Shown here in pieces: positions 4,278-6,409 of a stretch of 6,409 nucleotides of DNA; position 1 is the stretch's first letter, and the number at the start of each line of letters is the position of its first letter. The stretch is from NCBI GenBank assembly GCA_003140655.1, contig PLKR01000463.1, forward strand, positions 1 through 6,409. The letters run 5' to 3'. The notes under the pieces are model-generated. The model was given only the letters and a program-made list of their open reading frames with translations, ran no database searches and was not told the origin of the DNA. This DNA comes from Acidobacteriaceae bacterium (GTDB lineage Bacteria > Acidobacteriota > Terriglobia > Terriglobales > Acidobacteriaceae). The position numbers and the translations under genes were made by a program.

Positions 4278-6409
4278 ATGGTGCCTTCCAGCTCCCATCT
4301 TTCGATTCGGTTTCGACTCGTTCCAATTGCCGGCGCTTTACTCGCACTGGTTGTATACACCCGACCCGCTCTGGCGCAATCTGCCTACGTGCGCGTCAGT
4401 CAAGTTGGCTACGAATCCTGCCAGACACCCTTTCGAGCGTACCTGATGTCCACGGTAGAGGAAAGGAGAGCGAGCTTCGAAGTGGTCAACTCGAAGGGTG
4501 CCACCGCATATTCGGGCCACGTCGGTGCTTTGCTGGGCACGTGGAGCCACAGTCAAGAGGCAACGTATGCCGTCTACGCCCTCGACTTCACGGTTCCAGG
4601 AGGCGACCTCTACACCATCTCAGTGTCCGGGACGGTGGCTGCGATTTCGCCGCGCTTTGCGGTGGATTCCCCGGATACGCTCTACTCCGGCTTACTCCTG
4701 AACACTCTGTTTTTCTACGAAACAGAGCGCGACGGTGCGAACTTCATCCCCAACGCGCTGCGCACGGCGCCCGGACATCTGAAGGATGCAAACGCGCGGC
4801 TTTACCAGACGCCATCGCTCGACAGCAACGACTTTATCGACAACGTGCCGCCTACGGCGCCTTTGGTGTCGGCAGAACTCCCGAATGTCGATGCGTCCGG
4901 GGGATGGTGGGACGCCGGCGACTACATGAAATACGTCGAGACGACCAGCTACACCGCAGCCCTGATGCAGATAGGGATTCGCGACTTTCCGAAGCAGATG
5001 GGGGCGTACAGTCCAATGAACCCTCCGGCGCCGCCCGGCTCTGTCTCTTATGCGGGCAGCAGCGGTCCGGGAGCGCCCGCATCATCCGACTTCACCGGCG
5101 AAGCCAGGTTTGGGGTCAACTGGCTGATGAAGATGTGGAACGACAAAACGCGAACCCTGTACTACCAAGTGGACAACAGTCAGGACTGGGATTACTACGG
5201 GGAAGGCGATCCCAGTTCGGCCACCGGCAACTGTGGCGGAACCTATGCGACGCTCTACTGCTTGATTACCGAGTACGACATCTGGACCCTGCCCCAGGCG
5301 GCCGACAATTTCGACCAACCCGGAGATCCACGGCCTTGCGACCCCTACACCACGTTCTTCATCTGCTATCGTGCGGTGTACGTTGCAGGACAAGCGGGGT
5401 CGCCCATCAGCCCGAATCTAGCGGGCCGTTTGGCGGCGGATTTTGCGCTGTGCTATCAGCTCAACCGAACTGCAGATCCTTCTCTGGCGAATCAGTGCCT
5501 CAACAATGCGGAGGACATTTTTTCGCTCGCGGATACCTCGTATCCGGACCCTGCGCCTACAGTAGGTTCGGGCACGTGCGGAAATTGCCTGCTGACCATT
5601 ACCCCATTTGACGGCTATCCCGAGAACGTGTGGGAAGATGACATGGAACTGGGCGCGACCGAACTATACTTTGCTCTGCAATCGGCGGGAGGAGCCGCGA
5701 ACCTGCCGGCCGGACTGCCGCACACCAATCCCATGGATTATCTCCAGCAGGCGGCGCAGTTTGCCAGGAATTACATCGCAAATATTTACGATGCGGGCTA
5801 CACAGACACGCTCAACCTGTACGACGTAAGCGGCCTGGCGCATTTCGAACTGTACCGGGCGCTGGAAATGGCGGGAGATCCGAGCGGCTTGGCGGTTTCG
5901 CAGTCGAGCATTCGTAAACAATTCCTGAGGCAGGTGGGTGACGCGATCACGCAGGCCGGCTCGGATGCCTGGGGCTTCGGATACCAGTGGAGTTATGGCG
6001 ACACCACTTCGCACGGCGCCGGTTTATCTGTGATGGCCAGTGAAGCGAATTCCGTGACTCAGTCCAATAGCTACGACACTTACTCGCAGAGATGGCTGGC
6101 CAACATCCTGGGTGCGAATGCCTGGGGCTCGTCGTTTATTGTGGGCGACGGAAGCACGTTTCCGAATTGCATCCAGCACCAGGTGGCGAATCTTGCGGGC
6201 GCGCTGGATGGAACGTCCGGAGGTGCGCCGGTGCTTTGGGGTGCGGCTACAGAGGGTCCGGCCGGCTATGCCACTTCGGGCGTTGTCGATGGCATGATTT
6301 TGTGTCCGGCAACTGGAGTAGATGCATTCAAGAAATTCAACGGCAACGATGGCGCGTTTGATGCGTCGCAAGTAGCGGTGTATCGGGACAACATGCAGTC
6401 CTTCAGCAC
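4278..6409 (+). CDS. secreted GH9 glycoside hydrolase (cellulase-type), 3' end outside window
   Basis: 710 codons are visible and the frame stays open at the window edge. Residues 1-33 are a signal peptide (Arg-rich start, hydrophobic core, ALA before Q34). Residues about 36-123 (YVRVSQVGY...FAVDS) match the N-terminal Ig-like domain (CelD_N) found before many GH9 domains. The catalytic (alpha/alpha)6 domain starts near 130 (LLLNTLFFYETERDG). GGWWDAGDYMKY carries the two conserved aspartates D212 and D215, the latter the expected catalytic base. W452-EDDMELGATELYFAL and NILGAN (609-614) with SFIVGDG are further GH9 landmarks. The conserved histidine region reads P629-NCIQ-H634-Q rather than the usual PHHR. 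The catalytic-acid glutamate would lie just past the window. Eleven cysteines in the visible mature part suggest disulfides. GH9 enzymes invert beta-1,4-glucan linkages in cellulose or related glucans; the exact substrate and endo/exo mode cannot be told. It has its own promoter and palindrome upstream. Confidence 0.93.
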   Translation, partial: MVPSSSHLSIRFRLVPIAGALLALVVYTRPALAQSAYVRVSQVGYESCQTPFRAYLMSTVEERRASFEVVNSKGATAYSGHVGALLGTWSHSQEATYAVYALDFTVPGGDLYTISVSGTVAAISPRFAVDSPDTLYSGLLLNTLFFYETERDGANFIPNALRTAPGHLKDANARLYQTPSLDSNDFIDNVPPTAPLVSAELPNVDASGGWWDAGDYMKYVETTSYTAALMQIGIRDFPKQMGAYSPMNPPAPPGSVSYAGSSGPGAPASSDFTGEARFGVNWLMKMWNDKTRTLYYQVDNSQDWDYYGEGDPSSATGNCGGTYATLYCLITEYDIWTLPQAADNFDQPGDPRPCDPYTTFFICYRAVYVAGQAGSPISPNLAGRLAADFALCYQLNRTADPSLANQCLNNAEDIFSLADTSYPDPAPTVGSGTCGNCLLTITPFDGYPENVWEDDMELGATELYFALQSAGGAANLPAGLPHTNPMDYLQQAAQFARNYIANIYDAGYTDTLNLYDVSGLAHFELYRALEMAGDPSGLAVSQSSIRKQFLRQVGDAITQAGSDAWGFGYQWSYGDTTSHGAGLSVMASEANSVTQSNSYDTYSQRWLANILGANAWGSSFIVGDGSTFPNCIQHQVANLAGALDGTSGGAPVLWGAATEGPAGYATSGVVDGMILCPATGVDAFKKFNGNDGAFDASQVAVYRDNMQSFS

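Noticed and set aside
4024..4347. 107-residue minus-strand frame between the ATPase and GH9 genes
   Set aside because: Its last 35 residues look helical, but it has no recognisable family and overlaps the predicted promoter, palindrome and GH9 start.
4193..5611. 472-residue plus-strand open frame overlapping the GH9 gene
   Set aside because: It is the wrong frame: Arg/Cys/Ser-rich with no domain, whereas the frame from 4278 has a signal peptide and GH9 motifs throughout.

Overview
The window looks like a chromosomal segment of an acidobacterium (Acidobacteriota, Terriglobia-like). This is inferred from three things: a secreted protein made only of HAF-type repeats, a cellulase-type GH9 enzyme with a secretion signal, and moderately GC-rich, loosely packed single genes. 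No rRNA, tRNA or CRISPR array is visible. All confident genes are on the + strand.

Layout. Positions 1-214 hold no convincing gene, only inverted repeats. Positions 215-925 hold two small genes spaced like an operon: a two-helix membrane protein with a coiled-coil tail, and a basic protein with a possible zinc site. Positions 1032-1199 are a 168-bp element with about 31-bp terminal inverted repeats, best read as a MITE or IS remnant. A sigma70-like promoter (1242-1270), a 16-bp tandem duplication and a strong ribosome binding site lead into a secreted six-repeat HAF protein (1399-2322), which ends at a clear intrinsic terminator (2386-2422).

Positions 2423-3022 are mostly non-coding, with a weak repeat relic and one tiny CxxC/CxC ORF. 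Positions 3025-4022 carry a GAF plus RsbW-like ATPase signalling gene. It is split by an apparent 1-nt deletion near 3140, and its strong Shine-Dalgarno sequence is followed by no normal start codon. It is therefore either a pseudogene or the site of sequencing errors.

A second promoter (4193-4222) with a long palindrome at its start site precedes a GH9 glycoside hydrolase (4278 to the window end), which runs off the edge before its catalytic-acid region.

Functionally, the window combines a plant-polysaccharide-degrading secreted enzyme, a secreted repeat protein of unknown role and a broken signalling gene. The genes appear to be separate transcription units rather than one pathway. I found no clear evidence of a new multi-gene system. 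The most checkable points are the split signalling gene, the MITE-like element beside the HAF promoter, the palindrome at the GH9 promoter, and the strand-swapped propeller layout of the HAF protein.
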